From Xylona heveae TC161 (taxonomy: Eukaryota > Ascomycota > Xylonomycetes > Xylonales > Xylonaceae), in assembly GCF_001619985.1 (NCBI RefSeq), contig NW_017264196.1, positions 992,001 to 1,056,000 on the forward strand: DNA of 64,000 nucleotides, given 5' to 3'. The notes under the pieces were generated by a model that worked only from the letters and a program-made list of their open reading frames with translations, ran no database searches and was not told the origin of the DNA. Position numbers and translations under genes: made by a program. Shown one piece after another: positions 24,756 through 37,200 of this stretch. The number at the start of each line of letters is the position of its first letter. Within the stretch, counting starts at the first letter, position 1.

Positions 24756-25444
24756 ATTTACTAGCCATATACAATTGACGGGGAGTGCTGGAGAGGACAA
24801 AACCGAAAGGGGTAATTCTATGTTTTACTTTTCGCCATCACGAAGATCGTTTCTTGTTGGAGGCGTGTGTGTATAGATAATGCAGATGCGTTTCATACCC
24901 GGATAATTCTTTTGTTTTTTGAAACACGCTACAATCGAGATGCGATTCCTTTGGTGATGGGTCCAGGATTACTAGGGCTGGGTGATTTGATCGATTGATG
25001 TTTTTTTGAAAGTTGAAAAGTGAAAATGGTCAGTCAGAGCGTAGCAGAAGATTGTCACAGAAGCCCCCTAGATTATCGCCCCTGTATCATTACCGCACGA
25101 CCAATATCTTTGACAATATAGTCATTTATATTACTTGCCAGTCCCTGAAGACCTTCATTGTGATTGTACCCAGTAACCCGTTGACAGTCCATGGACGATG
25201 CACGAATGCATTTGTTTCCACATTTATTGCAATACTACGCAGCCTGTACTTTACGGCAAACCTTCTACCTGATCGCAGAGACACCCTTGACGTGATAGTG
25301 ATCCTGTTGACGCGACAAGATTTCACCTTTTTCGAACACTCAAAAAAAGAAAAGAACAATTCAAAGCAAGACAATTCAAGGCGAGACAATTCGAACAGTG
25401 CTTCGAAGCATAACGGAGCAAAAAAAAAGGAACAAAAAGATTGT
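24756..25444. other. Intergenic region between idh2 and tRNA-Leu
   Basis: Holds the idh2 3' flank. A short near-tandem repeat of GACAATTC occurs around 25366-25393. Adjacent to the tRNA are the A-runs that serve as its terminator on the minus strand. No protein gene seen. Confidence 0.55.
25420..25438 (-). terminator. RNA polymerase III terminator of tRNA-Leu
   Basis: On the minus strand a T5 run (25438-25434) begins six bases past the mature 3' end, followed by a T9 run (25428-25420). Runs of four or more T are the standard Pol III stop, and the second run would act as a back-up. Confidence 0.8.
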
Positions 25445-25559
25445 TGATGGGAGTGGGACTCGAACCCACGCTCAGTTTCCCGAACCAGGAAATTACTAAG
25501 AAAGCAACTCTGTTAAGGTGACCTTAACCTGGCGCCATAACCAACTCGGCCATCCCACC
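25445..25559 (-). tRNA. tRNA-Leu(AAG) with a 31-nt intron
   Basis: The minus strand folds as a class II tRNA. The seven-pair acceptor stem joins GGTGGGA to TCCCATC, discriminator A is at 25445, the D-arm has GCC/GGC, and the anticodon stem CCAGG/CCTGG holds the loop TTAAGG plus T. The T-arm is GTGGG/CCCAC around TTCGAGT. The anticodon AAG lies at 25525-25523 and would be edited to IAG, reading CUN leucine codons. The intron occupies 25521-25491, directly after position 37, the canonical place. It contains CCTTAA, which can pair with the TTAAGG of the anticodon loop, as in other eukaryotic pre-tRNAs. The A box (TGGCCGAGTTGG, 25552-25541) and B box (GGTTCGAGTCC, 25466-25456) match consensus. 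The long variable arm fits leucine. Confidence 0.95.
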
Positions 25560-26861
25560 GCTTGTTGTATCATCAACCGTTAAAGCCATTGTTGTTGTGC
25601 CCCCTAGGCTATCGTTAGACTTCTCTGGACCGTGATTTTTCCCAGATATGGTGGTTTGGGGTTTGGAGCTACTTTAGCCCTAATGACCTCCGGACCATGA
25701 ATTTATTTGAACTGCCTTTTATACGTTAGTTGTTTTATTATTACTATTTTTATTGTTATTTATGTAAGTATTGTTCACTGTATTTTTTCTTCTACTGGAA
25801 AGTTGCTCGAAATTTGAAATATTCTTTTTACTTTTCTTCTTTGTAAATTAAATTCTTGGGGTGAAATAATAAAAATAAGATGCAAACAAATAAATAAATA
25901 AAATCAAAAATAAAACGAAAAAGAAAATTTAAAGGAAAAGGAAAAGAAAGAGAAAAAGAGCATCATCCTAGACAGAGAACAAAATAGACTAGAAAATAGA
26001 GGAAGACAATCAAAACAATGCACGGGAGCACGTAAAAAAATAAAGAACCAAAACTGAACTTGACTGGGACGACAACGTGTTAAGTACTGGAGGTTTGGTA
26101 GTATTGCGTTCATGAAGAATGATGGTAGACGTCTATGTATATTCTCCATGTTAGAAGATATGAGCAGAGATGGGGACATTAAACAGTTCGTTGTTGCATG
26201 ACTCGATCAGTGAGGCGTAGCAGTACAGAAGGATGATTGTAAACGGTGGGATTCAGGAATGTTGTGACAAAAGGGCGACTTGATCGCAGCTCATAAGGGC
26301 GTGGCTAAGAGGACGACATACCAGAAGATCAAAGAAACAAGATATTTTGGTGCAATAGGCATGTACACGGTGATCTAACAAAGTCGAAGAATAGATTGAC
26401 ATTATCTGAAATCGAGTTGCAACACCACAAGGCTTAAAACGCCGAGAGGAAACAACGTAAATGGGTATGTATATTACTGCCATATTATAGACATGACACA
26501 GAATTATATAAGTTAGATCATGTTCAAAAAAGCAAGAGGAGGTTTGCTATGACTTCTAGTCTACCACCAAAAGACTACATGTATTAGGCAAATAAAGAGA
26601 AGAGGGGGCAAAAGTATCAAAGGCTGCAAGACTTTTCTTTGTATTTCTCCTTTCGCTAATGTATTGTGCTTTTGCAAGTACCAAGTGCTGCTGCGCAGAG
26701 ACAAGAGACGGGGTTGAGAAGACGGGGCCAGATGAAACCGAGGCACAAAAGCAAGCAAGCATATCTTGCTGTGAAAACCATGAATACCCAACCATAACCC
26801 GCTATGGGAAAATGTTCGTTCCAGTTAATACACATGAAAAAAAAGCAAGGACAAAACCCAA
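25560..26861. other. AT-rich intergenic region
   Basis: Upstream side of the tRNA and 3' flank of the RNA-binding protein gene. The part 25720-25960 is very AT-rich, with A-rich simple sequence at 25870-25960. The open frames here are short and unrecognised. Confidence 0.55.
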
Positions 26862-29485
26862 TCAAGTCATCCACCGATCATCATCATCCGCAACGTCATA
26901 ATCGACATCGGCATGCCGAGCACTATCTGCGGCTGTGGCATCACCATCGCCCATTTGTGCGTCGTTGTCTTGTGAGGGTTGTTCAGGCTGCTTTGGCGGC
27001 AGGGATACTGGCGGAAGAGGCGTATTGACCCATGAAAGCTCTACCTTGCCGACACCAGGAATATCTGAACTGGTATAGAGAAACTGTAGGGACGAAGCTA
27101 AATTAGTTTCTGGGGATGGGACAGTGTGTAAGCGCAAGTGGACGACAATGCTTACCTTTTCAGCAGTAGCGCGATCTTTAAATGTGATGACTTGGGAATT
27201 TGGCTTTTCGGGGCTATGTTCAATGTGCTCAAATTCGCCGACTCCCTGAAGCGATAGAGAAATTAGCGCGCGTGGTGAGAGTCTTGGGGGAGTCCCTCGG
27301 GGCAAGGAAACTGAGGAGTGAGTGAGCTTCGGTCGATGGGAGTCTTACAAGAAGATATTGTCTAAGGCCCTCGTCCTTGGCAGCGTCGAATTCGACACCA
27401 GATACTGCAACCTTCTTGGTTCGGTTGTCGAGTTTATGAGAGGACCCACCTCTGCCGCCGCGAGCTCCTGCCCATCCGCCGCGGTAGCTTGCGGAGTATG
27501 GGTTATAGCCCCGACCACGGGGGATGTAACCGCCTCGACCGCGGTACACGCCTCTTCCACGACCACGCCCACGTGTCGAGTAGCTATCCTCTGAAAGGTT
27601 GGTGTCTAATCCAAGGCTTTTTGCCTCAGCTTCCAAAGCTGCGAGCTGCGCTCTCAATGCTTCAGTTTGGGAGCCAGACTTGTCGTCCGTCGTTTGTCTC
27701 TCCTCAGAGGCACCCTCTCCCGTTGGACCAGGACTCGCACTGGGGGTCTTGGAGCCAGTCTTGGCGGCCAGTCTCTCCAGAAGCTTCTTCTTTTCTTCCT
27801 GTTGGTTGCGTAGAAGCTCCTCTCTCCTCTTTTCGAGCTCTTCTCTCGCAGCTTCTGTTTCCTTCAGCCTCTTCATCTTTTCTTCATGAGCCTTTTGTAC
27901 TTCTGCTTGTTTCTTCCCAAACTCCTCAAGATCGATCATCGGTTCATCGCCTTTTGCAGAGGCACTGGTAGGCGTCGAATGCCTCTCTGGCTTGAACCAA
28001 TAGACTTTGACAAATCTATTGTCAAATATAACCTTTGGACTGTCATAAGCACGTTTTGCGGAAGCCCAGTCATCATATTTCACCATCGCTAAGCGCTTAT
28101 ATGGCTGCAACGTGATATCTTGGATATTCCCAAACTCGGAAAAAAACGCCCGAACAGTTGATTCATTGCATTGTTCTTCAGGAATCTGCTCCACAACAAT
28201 CGTTGTAATAGATCTATCCTGGTTAGGGCCGGCAATAGAATACTCCGACCGGCCTTTTCGTGATGAGGCAAAGCCACCCCGATCATTCCGGCCTCTGCCG
28301 CGGCCACGACCACGTTCACCCCCGTGGCCATTGCGTGATGTTGATTGGATGTCAGTCATAATGGAAGAATTGTGTGGATCGTACTCTAGTTGCCCGGTTA
28401 GCAAGCCATTGTTGGCTGCGCGTTGAAGAGGGAGAAAGAGAAAGGGATAATACCTTCACTCTGGCTTGATACCACGATGTGCTCCTGCCCATGTTCATAT
28501 GGACACATTGCTCCCATACCGCAGTACCCTTTTTCATCGTAATCCTTACACCTTTGCCCAACTTTCTTAACCGGTAATCCGCCGCCAGATGACCGCTGGC
28601 CACTTTGACCAAATCCCTGCGGTGACCCTGCGGTGGGAAACGGTGACATTCCAGGTAGAGGAGGAAAGCCCATCGCTTGCATAGCTAATATCGCAGTCAT
28701 TGGGTCAGATGGATCGAATGGAAAGCCTGGCGGAGGTTGCGGCATTCCTTGGAAGCCTATGTTCGGAGTTTGGATCAAGCCTGGGAGGCCTTGCGGAGGA
28801 ACGTCTCGACTGGGTGGTGCGCCTTGCCATGAGTTTCGGGACCCAGAGTTATCGAATCTGCCACCTCGTCCCCCACCTCTACGCATCTGCTTCGTTGATC
28901 TTTCACCGCCTCCGCGGCTGTAATGTAGGTCGCGACCATCGCTAGGCTCGGCACTCTCGCGATCATTATAAGGCCGTTTCCGAGACTGATCTGGTTTTCC
29001 GTTTGCCCCTGAACTTACGGGATGCTGGCTAAAACCTTCATGGACTGGAGCAGCGGGAGCGGTAGGGTATGTGGGAGGAGCATAAGCTTGAGGGGGCTGA
29101 GGTGAGTGACTCGGCAGAAACGATTTTGCGTTGACGCTTTGAAATATATCCTCGACGAAGCTGGCGGTATCTGACGAAGATATTGTTAGAAAAGTCTCCT
29201 GAAATATCCACTTTTTTAGGACTTGAGCTACTTACGCTCCTTTAAGAAATCCTCCAAGCTTTCAACTGAAGCCTGTCTGACCTCTTCCTCAGAGGCATCA
29301 GAACGAATGAGTGCGAGCACGTAGTCGGCCAGAACATCTGAGTCCGCATCAGAGCTGCGCATCGTTGTTAGTATTTAGTTCCGCGCACAAATGGGCCAAT
29401 TGAATATCGATCCAACGTACATGTCTTCAAGCCTCTTGACTACCCATTTCTTTAACGGGACAGCTTCTTCATCGGTGAACTGCAT
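26862..29485 (-). CDS. PWI/CCCH/RRM RNA-binding protein, Rmn1/RBM26-RBM27-like
   Basis: Nuclear RNA-binding protein; the domain order matches human RBM26/27 and fission-yeast Rmn1, components of exosome-targeting complexes (PAXT/MTREC). Exons 29485-29421, 29354-29236, 29170-28454, 28385-27349, 27245-27156 and 27083-26862 sum to 2250 nt, 749 aa. Residues 1-75 look like a PWI-type helical domain (LKKWVVKRLEDI, DVLADYVLALI). A Pro/Gly-rich linker follows. A CCCH finger with spacing C-x8-C-x5-C-x3-H is near residues 268-290. RRM1 with TIVVEQIP and LAMVKYDD lies near 355-435, then a Lys/Glu coiled coil, an RGG/RGRG-rich tract near 555-605, and a second RRM-like fold near 615-700. The C-terminus is acidic. 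Intron phases are consistent throughout. The complex membership is inference from homology. Confidence 0.85.
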
Positions 29486-30407
29486 TTTTGAATGGTACAG
29501 CAGCAGATGTAGCTGCACAAATCTCCTTCGCGACAGCTGTAAGCTGAGGTTAAATCGCCAGTTATGCCCTTGAGGGCTGGATTCTCGCAACAAACTGGCT
29601 AGCTTGGAGCGCGTGGCGGGAATCGAGTACCTGGTTACCTAGGCGTGTTTATTGCTGTGAGTTGGTGCTTCTTCAGGCATAGCACTAATAAATTACTGCA
29701 GTGATAGACATTCGACTTTGCGGAATCCTTTCTGGATCAGGGCTGCTTTAGTATTTTCCACAGACAAAGCATCCACGACAATGCGAATCTGCGCTTGTTC
29801 ACGTATATTTTCAGCGTCGTAAAGCGGAGGACTCGAGGTACAAATGTACCGTACCCTACGCTGATCGCCTACGATAATGCTTGCACTTCCACCCAGCTTC
29901 CCAAAATGTTATCACGTGATGATACGATCACTTTTACTGTCATGCACATCTACTATTGCTTCTACAGCAAGGTGGATGGAATTTGACCTGAAGTGCATCC
30001 AAGCTAGCTGATAAGAGCGGACTGTCTCATGAATTACGAAAGATACCTCTCGCAAAAGAACGCCGTAAACATCACAGCCTGAAAATTCTTGTTTTCAAGT
30101 TTTCTTTTCATCATTATCATCACAACCAAAAAACACGTTTATGTCATCATTTTCTTTCAACATAAAAGCAAGCCGAAATGAATTTCTTGGTTAACTACAT
30201 AGATGATCATATGAGACGTAACAAGCAAACAAAATTGGCATGCGAGGGCAGTCTCGCAACCAAATCGTAAACTTCATTCTAATTGCAGGCTACATGTACG
30301 AAAGGTCTCCTACTCTCATAACGCGTCAAGAGTAGCATTGAAAAACCTTGCCGAAGCAACATGCGTTGAATGACCCGCAGAAGTACTCCAATACCGAAAG
30401 AAGACCT
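29486..30407. other. Intergenic region between EF2 and the RNA-binding protein gene
   Basis: Promoter of the RNA-binding gene and 3' flank of EF2, both on minus. No gene or repeat is recognised; frames are under 70 codons. Confidence 0.55.
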
Positions 30408-33343
30408 TTACAACTTGTCGTAGTACTGCAAAACATGTTAGCGTTTATTCTGGACATCAAGCGCTGCATAAGAATAGAACTTACGTTTTCGTAGCCGGGA
30501 ACCTCGACCTTGATACCCTTGCGCTTCCGCATCTCCTGCACGACCTGGCCGGGTTTCGAGCTGGGGTCGAGGGGCGAGCCTCCGGGCAGAAGCTGCCAGT
30601 GGTCGAAGACGGACTGGGGGAAGGCCTGACCGGCGGTGGCGGCACGGAGGTCTGAGGAGAAACCGAAAGACTCGTTGACGGGCAGGTAAGCCTTGACGTT
30701 GAAGAGAGGGGTACCTGGACGCTGCTCCTCGGAGAAGACGTGACCTCTTCTCCGGGTGAGGACACCGTAGATACCACCCATGGCCTGCTCGGGGACCTGG
30801 ATCTCGACCAAGAAGACGGGCTCGAGGAGACCGGGGTCGGCCAAGAGGGTAGCGGCGTACAGCGCACGACGAGCAGTGGGGATGATCTGACCACCACCAC
30901 GGTGGATGGCATCGGCGTGAAGAGTGACATCCATGACGTTGAAGCGGACAGCACGCATGGGCTCCTCGGCAATGGGACCTTCCTTGGTGGCCCACTGGAA
31001 ACCAGAGACGAAAGAGTCCTTGATTTCGTTCAAGTACTGAACAGCCTTGGTCTGGTCAACAAGCAAGTTGGCACCAGTGGTGTCGGGACCGAAACACCAA
31101 ATCTTGCGGGCGTCGGTGACATCCCAGCCGTGCTCGTCGGCAAGGATACGGGCACGAGCCTTGAAGTCGTCGCGAGGGTTGATCTTGCCCTGCTCGATGT
31201 CCTGAGAGACCTCCTCGCCAAGGGGCTGAGCGGTAACGTAGAGACGGTTGTGCTTGTTGGGGGACTTGGAGAGGGCAGTCATGCTGGACTCGCCGTTGAC
31301 ACTCTCACGGTACTGCACAACAGGGTCGGAAATGCGGAGAGGAACACCAGCGTGGTCCTCCTCAAGATCTTTCAAGCAAATCTCCAAGTGAAGCTCACCG
31401 GCACCAGCAACGATGTGCTCACCGGACTCAGAGATGGAAGTCAGGACGCAAGGGTCAGACTTAGAGAGACGCTTAAGACCCTCAACAAGCTTGGGCAGGT
31501 CCTGGGCGTTCTTGACCTCAACGGAACGCTGCACGACGGGGGAGACGGAGAACTTCATGACCTTCATGTTGTGGGCAGTCTCGAGGGTGGTAAGAGTACC
31601 AGACTTGAGCAAGAACTGGTCAACACCAACCAGACCGAGAATGTTACCAGCGGGAACATCATCAATGGGCTCAATGTAACGACCCATCATGAGAATGGTA
31701 CGCTGGATAGACTTGACGAAGAGGTCTTCCTTGCGGCCAGGGGTGTAGTTGGGGCCCTGAATGCGGACCTTGAGACCAGAGCGGACGGTACCAGAGAAGA
31801 CACGACCGAAAGCATAGAATCGGCCACGGTCAGAGGTTGGCACCATCTTAGAGACGTAAAGCATGAGAGTACCCTTGGGGTCACAGTCACGGATGCCAAT
31901 GGCGGCCTCGTCGTCGTGGGGACCCTCGTACAGAGTCTCCATACGGTAGCGCTGAGCAGTGACGGGCGAAGGAAGGTGGATGACCATCATCTCAAGGAGG
32001 GCGTCAGCAGCGGGAAGGAACTTGCGCATGACAGTCTTGAGGAGCTGCTTGCCCTCAAGCTCAGTCTCGTTGCTGGCAAGCTTGATGTCGAGCTTGGTGA
32101 GGAGAGTGTCAATCTCATCCTTCTTGAAGTTCATGACAGCGTTGAAGACCTTGAAGATGGGGTCAAGGATGAACTGGTTGAAAGCACGCTCAAGGGGCTT
32201 GCCATCGTGGGTGCCGCTCTTGGTCCACTTCTTGGTCTTGGGGTTGAAGTAGTTGTCGCCCTACATTTCCATGTCAGCTTTGGCAAAGAGCAGTCGCCAA
32301 TTGGAGAATTTCTTACCCAGAGACGCTCCATCATCTTGTTCTTGTCGACACCGAACTTCTTGGCGTACTTGACGGCGAACTGACGGACAGTGAAAGCCCA
32401 GCCATGAAGACCGGAACCGAAGGCAACGGTACCCTTGTCGGGGTAAACCTGGACATCACCAAGAGCCTTGTCGAAGTAAGTGGCGATGATGACGTTGACG
32501 GACTCGATCGTCCGGGCGAAGGTCTGGTAGAGGTCCTCCTTGGAAACTTGAAGCTCAAGAAGGGTACGGTCGACCTTGTTGATGACAACGACGGGCTTGA
32601 TACGCTCGGTAAGGGCCTGACGAAGGACAGTCTCGGTCTGGACACAGACACCCTCAACGCAGTCGACGACGACGAGAGCACCGTCAGTGACACGAAGGGC
32701 AGCAGTAACCTCAGATGAGAAGTCAACGTGACCGGGAGAGTCGATCAAGTTGATCAAGAAGTCGTTGCCATCAACCTTCTGGGGGATCTCGTTGACGTCC
32801 TCACCCTCGGGGAGCTGGGCGTACAGAGAGATGGCAGTGGACTTGATGGTGATACCACGGTCCTGCTCATCCTGACGGGTGTCGGTGAAACGGGCCTCAC
32901 CAGCCTTGGCGGCCGAAATGATACCGGCACGCTGGACGAGCGAGTCGGTCAAGGTGGACTTACCGTGGTCGACTATGCCAATGTCAGCTCACCGCCCCAA
33001 CCCTTGAAAGCGGGGCACAAAAACTTTATCAACTCACCGTGGGCAATAACCGACATGTTACGGATGTTTGCCGGCTTGTCCATGAGACCACGGATCTAGA
33101 ACTCAGATCAGTATCGATTGCTTGGTGATGAATTTGTGCTGATGGCTCTCATGGAGAGCTTTCCTGTGGACGTACCTCATCGATCGTGAAGCTGTTGGGA
33201 AGCAATGTTAGCAGCTGTTCATTTCATCAAAGGTCTGGAACAGAGCTTGACGCGCATTCAACGAAGACGCCTCATGCGCCATCGTACCAGCAAACGTAGC
33301 ACTCCAAGAAAAAAAAAAGTTGATTGACCACTTACTTGACCAT
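30408..33343 (-). CDS. EFT2: Translation elongation factor 2 (eEF2)
   Basis: GTPase that translocates tRNA and mRNA on the ribosome. Exons 33343-33336 (8 nt), 33191-33176 (16 nt), 33095-33038 (58 nt), 32972-32317, 32260-30485 and 30425-30408 (18 nt) sum to 2532 nt, 843 aa, matching fungal eEF2. The N-terminus spliced from the first three exons reads MVNFTIDE, then IRGLMDKP, as in the family. G1 AHVDHGKS is at residues 26-33, switch I RGITIKS and G3 DSPGH follow, and NKVD gives G4. Domain IV contains [12 protein letters not shown], whose second His is the diphthamide acceptor near residue 700. The last exon encodes only YYDKL and the stop. A CRE-like TGACGTC lies at 33388-33394, about 45 bp upstream of the ATG. 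Confidence 0.97.
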
Positions 33344-34202
33344 GGTTGCGGTATTGAAATGAAAACTCCCTTAAAAAACTTTTATTATGACGTCGAAACG
33401 CAAATGAGGATACCCCTCCCTTTTCCAACGACGAGAGCTTGCTCGAGTCGGATCTTAAAATGCACTTGAGCCTCCTACCGTCTGGGGCGGTGCAAAAAGT
33501 TGATTGAGAGATTGAGAGAGGTCCCTAATCTGCGGGAGATTGATGATTTGAAGGAAGAAGATCGGGAGCAAAGGATGTGGTGATATGTGGGGCGACGCTG
33601 CTTTCAAATCCTGCGCTAAAAATTGAATGCCCCTCATGTCCCCCTCGCTTAACGGTGACTGCTTCTCACACTCGACCAGTCATGTCACCTTGTCAATCGA
33701 ACGTCTCACCAGCTTTTTTTCTGCAGAAATCGATTCACATACGACGAATCCGGAAAATTTCGACGGCTGCGATGACATTTTTCACCGTCATTTGTTTTGA
33801 CGGAAGTATCCCGAAAATAGCATTTTAACATACACAAAGTTTCAACAATGAGTCATATCAATCCGGGCTGACTCCTTGACTCACAACCATATCTTAACAA
33901 CACAGCATAACTCCCACTTAAGAGGCGAGATCAATCATGTGAAAAATTTCAGGCAACAAGATTAGAACAAGGTTATGAAATCAGCAATTCAATCAGCAAT
34001 GATATCTGTGTTGTGATAAAAAACTTTTTTATCACGCGAACCTAGTTTTGTGGGATAGGTACGCAGAGGCCGTAATCTTATGGACGAACATGGACAAATA
34101 ATACAGTATCTACCGAGAACAACCTGACACAAACGCCATTTACCCCTTGTTCTTTCCCATCGCCTGGTGAACGAGTAACAAAATGATATCAAAGTAAAGC
34201 AA
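33344..34202. other. Intergenic region, EF2 promoter and csf1 3' flank
   Basis: Includes the EF2 upstream region with a TGACGTC site at 33388-33394 and CT-rich patches near 33410-33420 and 33640-33650. The side near csf1 is AT-rich. No gene seen. Confidence 0.5.
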
Positions 34203-37200
34203 TCAAGAAGAACCAAGAATTTTCGTATATGCATCCTCCACTTCTCTGGCAATCTCTAACAGTGAGACGATCAGGATTTGATGAGTGACGTTGGGCAGCC
34301 TATCTCTGTGGAGTCCAATCCATTCTAAAGGAGGGGTTGCTTCTCCCATGTCTCTTAATTGTGGCGTATCAATGATGGGGGGCTCAAGTGCCGTGTATTC
34401 ATATTTGGACTGGGGAACGTTAACCACGGCGGTGATTTTGTTTTGCTCACTGTCAGCACGCTTGGATGCTGTATCTTTCCCAGTATCGTCAGGCTCTGGC
34501 CCGCCCGTTATCTGGAAAGTCGACTGAGCCAGCGGCTTCCCAAGCTTCAGGGCTAAAGAGCGAGAGTGATTCGCCCACATTCCACGGATGAAACTGATGC
34601 GAGAGTAATTCCAGCCGACGTCAACCTTTCCTTTGAGAGAGCTTCTGAAAATGTAATCAATATGGTTCGAGTCTGGAACCTGCCAAGTTTGCATCGTAGC
34701 AACTGTCTGGGGCACTCTTAAGATTGTCCCGCCGCGGCTGTCATTGGCACATTCAATGAGCTCCGTGTCGTCAACTTCTCCCAAAACCTTTGGGACGTTC
34801 GGGCGTCGAACTGCAGATAGCGCAACAGAAAGCTGCCCGAGGTTCAAGCCAAGACCGCTGTGGATCTTCCCATTTTCCATCCTCACTGCAAAGCGAGCTT
34901 GCATGTCAAGGGCTTCCAATTTAAAAATCTGACTATCAAAGAAAGTGCTGGGAAAGGCGCCCGCATGCACGCTTCGGAGAGTCACCATGACGTCAGTTTG
35001 TAAAGATATGGGACTAGTTATCGGTCGGTCATGTGTCTTTGCTGTGTGACCGAGCGATTGAGGAGGAGGCTGGCTCTGGGATGATTTCCGCATTAAAAAC
35101 CTCTCTATATCCCTCAACGAAGCTTCGTAGGCGGATTTTTTCTCCTGTATGAAGCGAACAATTGTCTGGTATAAAGCCAAACCCTGAGCCGCACTTGTAG
35201 CTGTACAGAAAACCTGCACCCCATCGCCATCGAGGATACCGACGAGGCGATCTGAATTGGACTGTCCCGGATCCCGAACATTATGCATCAAGAACTCGAA
35301 TGCCGTGATATCCGCAATGAGGAAGACTTGGTAATCAAAAGCAGCCTTGACGCGAAGACGACCAAAGCCTAATGAAGCGGAAACCAATGGCGTTTGATTG
35401 ATGCTTTCGTTCCTGACTGGCCATTGTATGGATGTGCGGACCTTGAACGTCTGCAATTCGACAAAGCCACTCAACCTACCCACACTGTCTATTTTGACGC
35501 TGGCGAATCCTAGACACATGTTCTGCTCCCAATTCGTTGTTTTGCTCGATGATGCCCAGAGATCTGAGACTATGAACGTCGATTTGCCTAAGGCCTGGCC
35601 AAAATCAAGTCGGATGTCAAGCTTGGCGATAGCAGCTGTAGCATTCCATGGAAATGCGCTAGCTGCAGCCACTTGCTTGTAACGTTGAACGAGATATGCC
35701 TGTGGCTCTTGTGACGGTACGGGAAGCTGCGCTTTGCTTGCATGCCGAACTTCTGGAGGCGTCCATATCTCCCGGAAGAGTAAAAAGTCTTGGAGTTGCT
35801 TCATGTTTATATGCGCTATTATCGGACTGACCTTGAGCACAGCAGATATTCCGCTTTTCCCGCTTAAATGCTTGCTGTTCATGAAGGAAAGAACCAGGGA
35901 CCGTACTTCGAGGCTTGCCGTGGATTCGCGAGAATATACATGCTGCACAGTCGCTTGGAAATTTGTAAAAGTTGTTGCGAGAGCAAGAAAACGGCCATGC
36001 TCAGCAGTTTGAATAGTATTGACAGTCATGTAGACATCATCGAACTGGGCAGTGGCCGCAACTCGGGCAATTGGCTGACAGCTGAGCGAAAACTCTTGTC
36101 TGCAGATGCGAAATCCTATGTTCACCCTACATTTGCCAAGCACACTGTTAGGATCCACCGCAAGCAGAGTCTCTTCATCTAAAGACTTCGACTGGGATAC
36201 CCCCGAAACTGATTTTTGATCATCTCCATTTGAATCGCCTACTACCTCCTTGATACTTGAAGAAATCTCTAATATCAGGGGCACAATAGTCGGATATATC
36301 GTGTTATTTGAGGCATTGATCTGAATTTCGGCATTGAGAGAAGGATCAATCGGACCCAAAGACTTATATTCAATTTTGATCGCAGCTCCTGGCGCTCGAA
36401 GGGTTACGTTTGGACTGGATTCATTCTGACCAAACCTTCCATATTGGCCATGATGCAAAAGATGACTGAACCCCGCGTGAGACCTGTCTGCCTGGGTTTT
36501 CCTTCCCTGCATATAGACGACAGCGCCGGCGAAGTCAGCATCAATTAGCAGAGACGCCAACTTCTTTTTGCTGAAGAGACCCTGTGATCCTTCAGAGCCC
36601 GAGATTGGCGGTGCCTTCCAATTGCCGGATGCATTCCTTAAGAGTTGGCTTGCTTTGGCCAAGGATTGCCGCAAATCATCCGCCGGAAGGATAAAGGAGG
36701 AGGTGAGGCGAACATCAAGGCTTTTGCCTGCTGCCTGAAAAGCGAACCGTTGACCCTCCTTCCCCGAGACGTAAGCGACATTAAAAACGACTTCAGGAAG
36801 CAGGGCCGAATTCATGGAACGTTGGCGCTTTGGCCAAGAGTTGGGAACCATTTGCAACTGGAGATCGCTCAACACAAGTTTCGCTTCATTTTCCTCCCGC
36901 TTTGTAAGATATATCTTTTGCAGGGACAAGACAAGATCCTCTGTTTCACGGCGCTCTGTACCGCCAACGGGAGACCCAACGATCCAGCAAACGTGAATAT
37001 TTAGTAGTTCAAAGGCGAAGAGCGATGCCAAAATAGTACTTGAAATGGTGTCTTGTGGCGCCAGTTGAGACTTAGGTTGGCTCTCAATTGCCTTTCGCTG
37101 ACCAAGCCTGCGTAAATACTGGACCTCTCTCGAGAACTCTAGCTTCTTGATCCTATTTTGAAGATGCGTAATAACGTCCACGATGGTAGAAGCAGTCTCA

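Noticed and set aside
30438-30995. 185-codon second minus-strand frame inside EF2
   Set aside because: Alternative frame of the conserved EF2 exon; Arg/Pro/His-rich composition is typical of a shifted frame.
30740-32383. 547-codon open frame on the plus strand, antisense to EF2
   Set aside because: It mirrors the strongly biased codon use of EF2 and has no homology of its own; EF2 on the minus strand explains every conserved residue.
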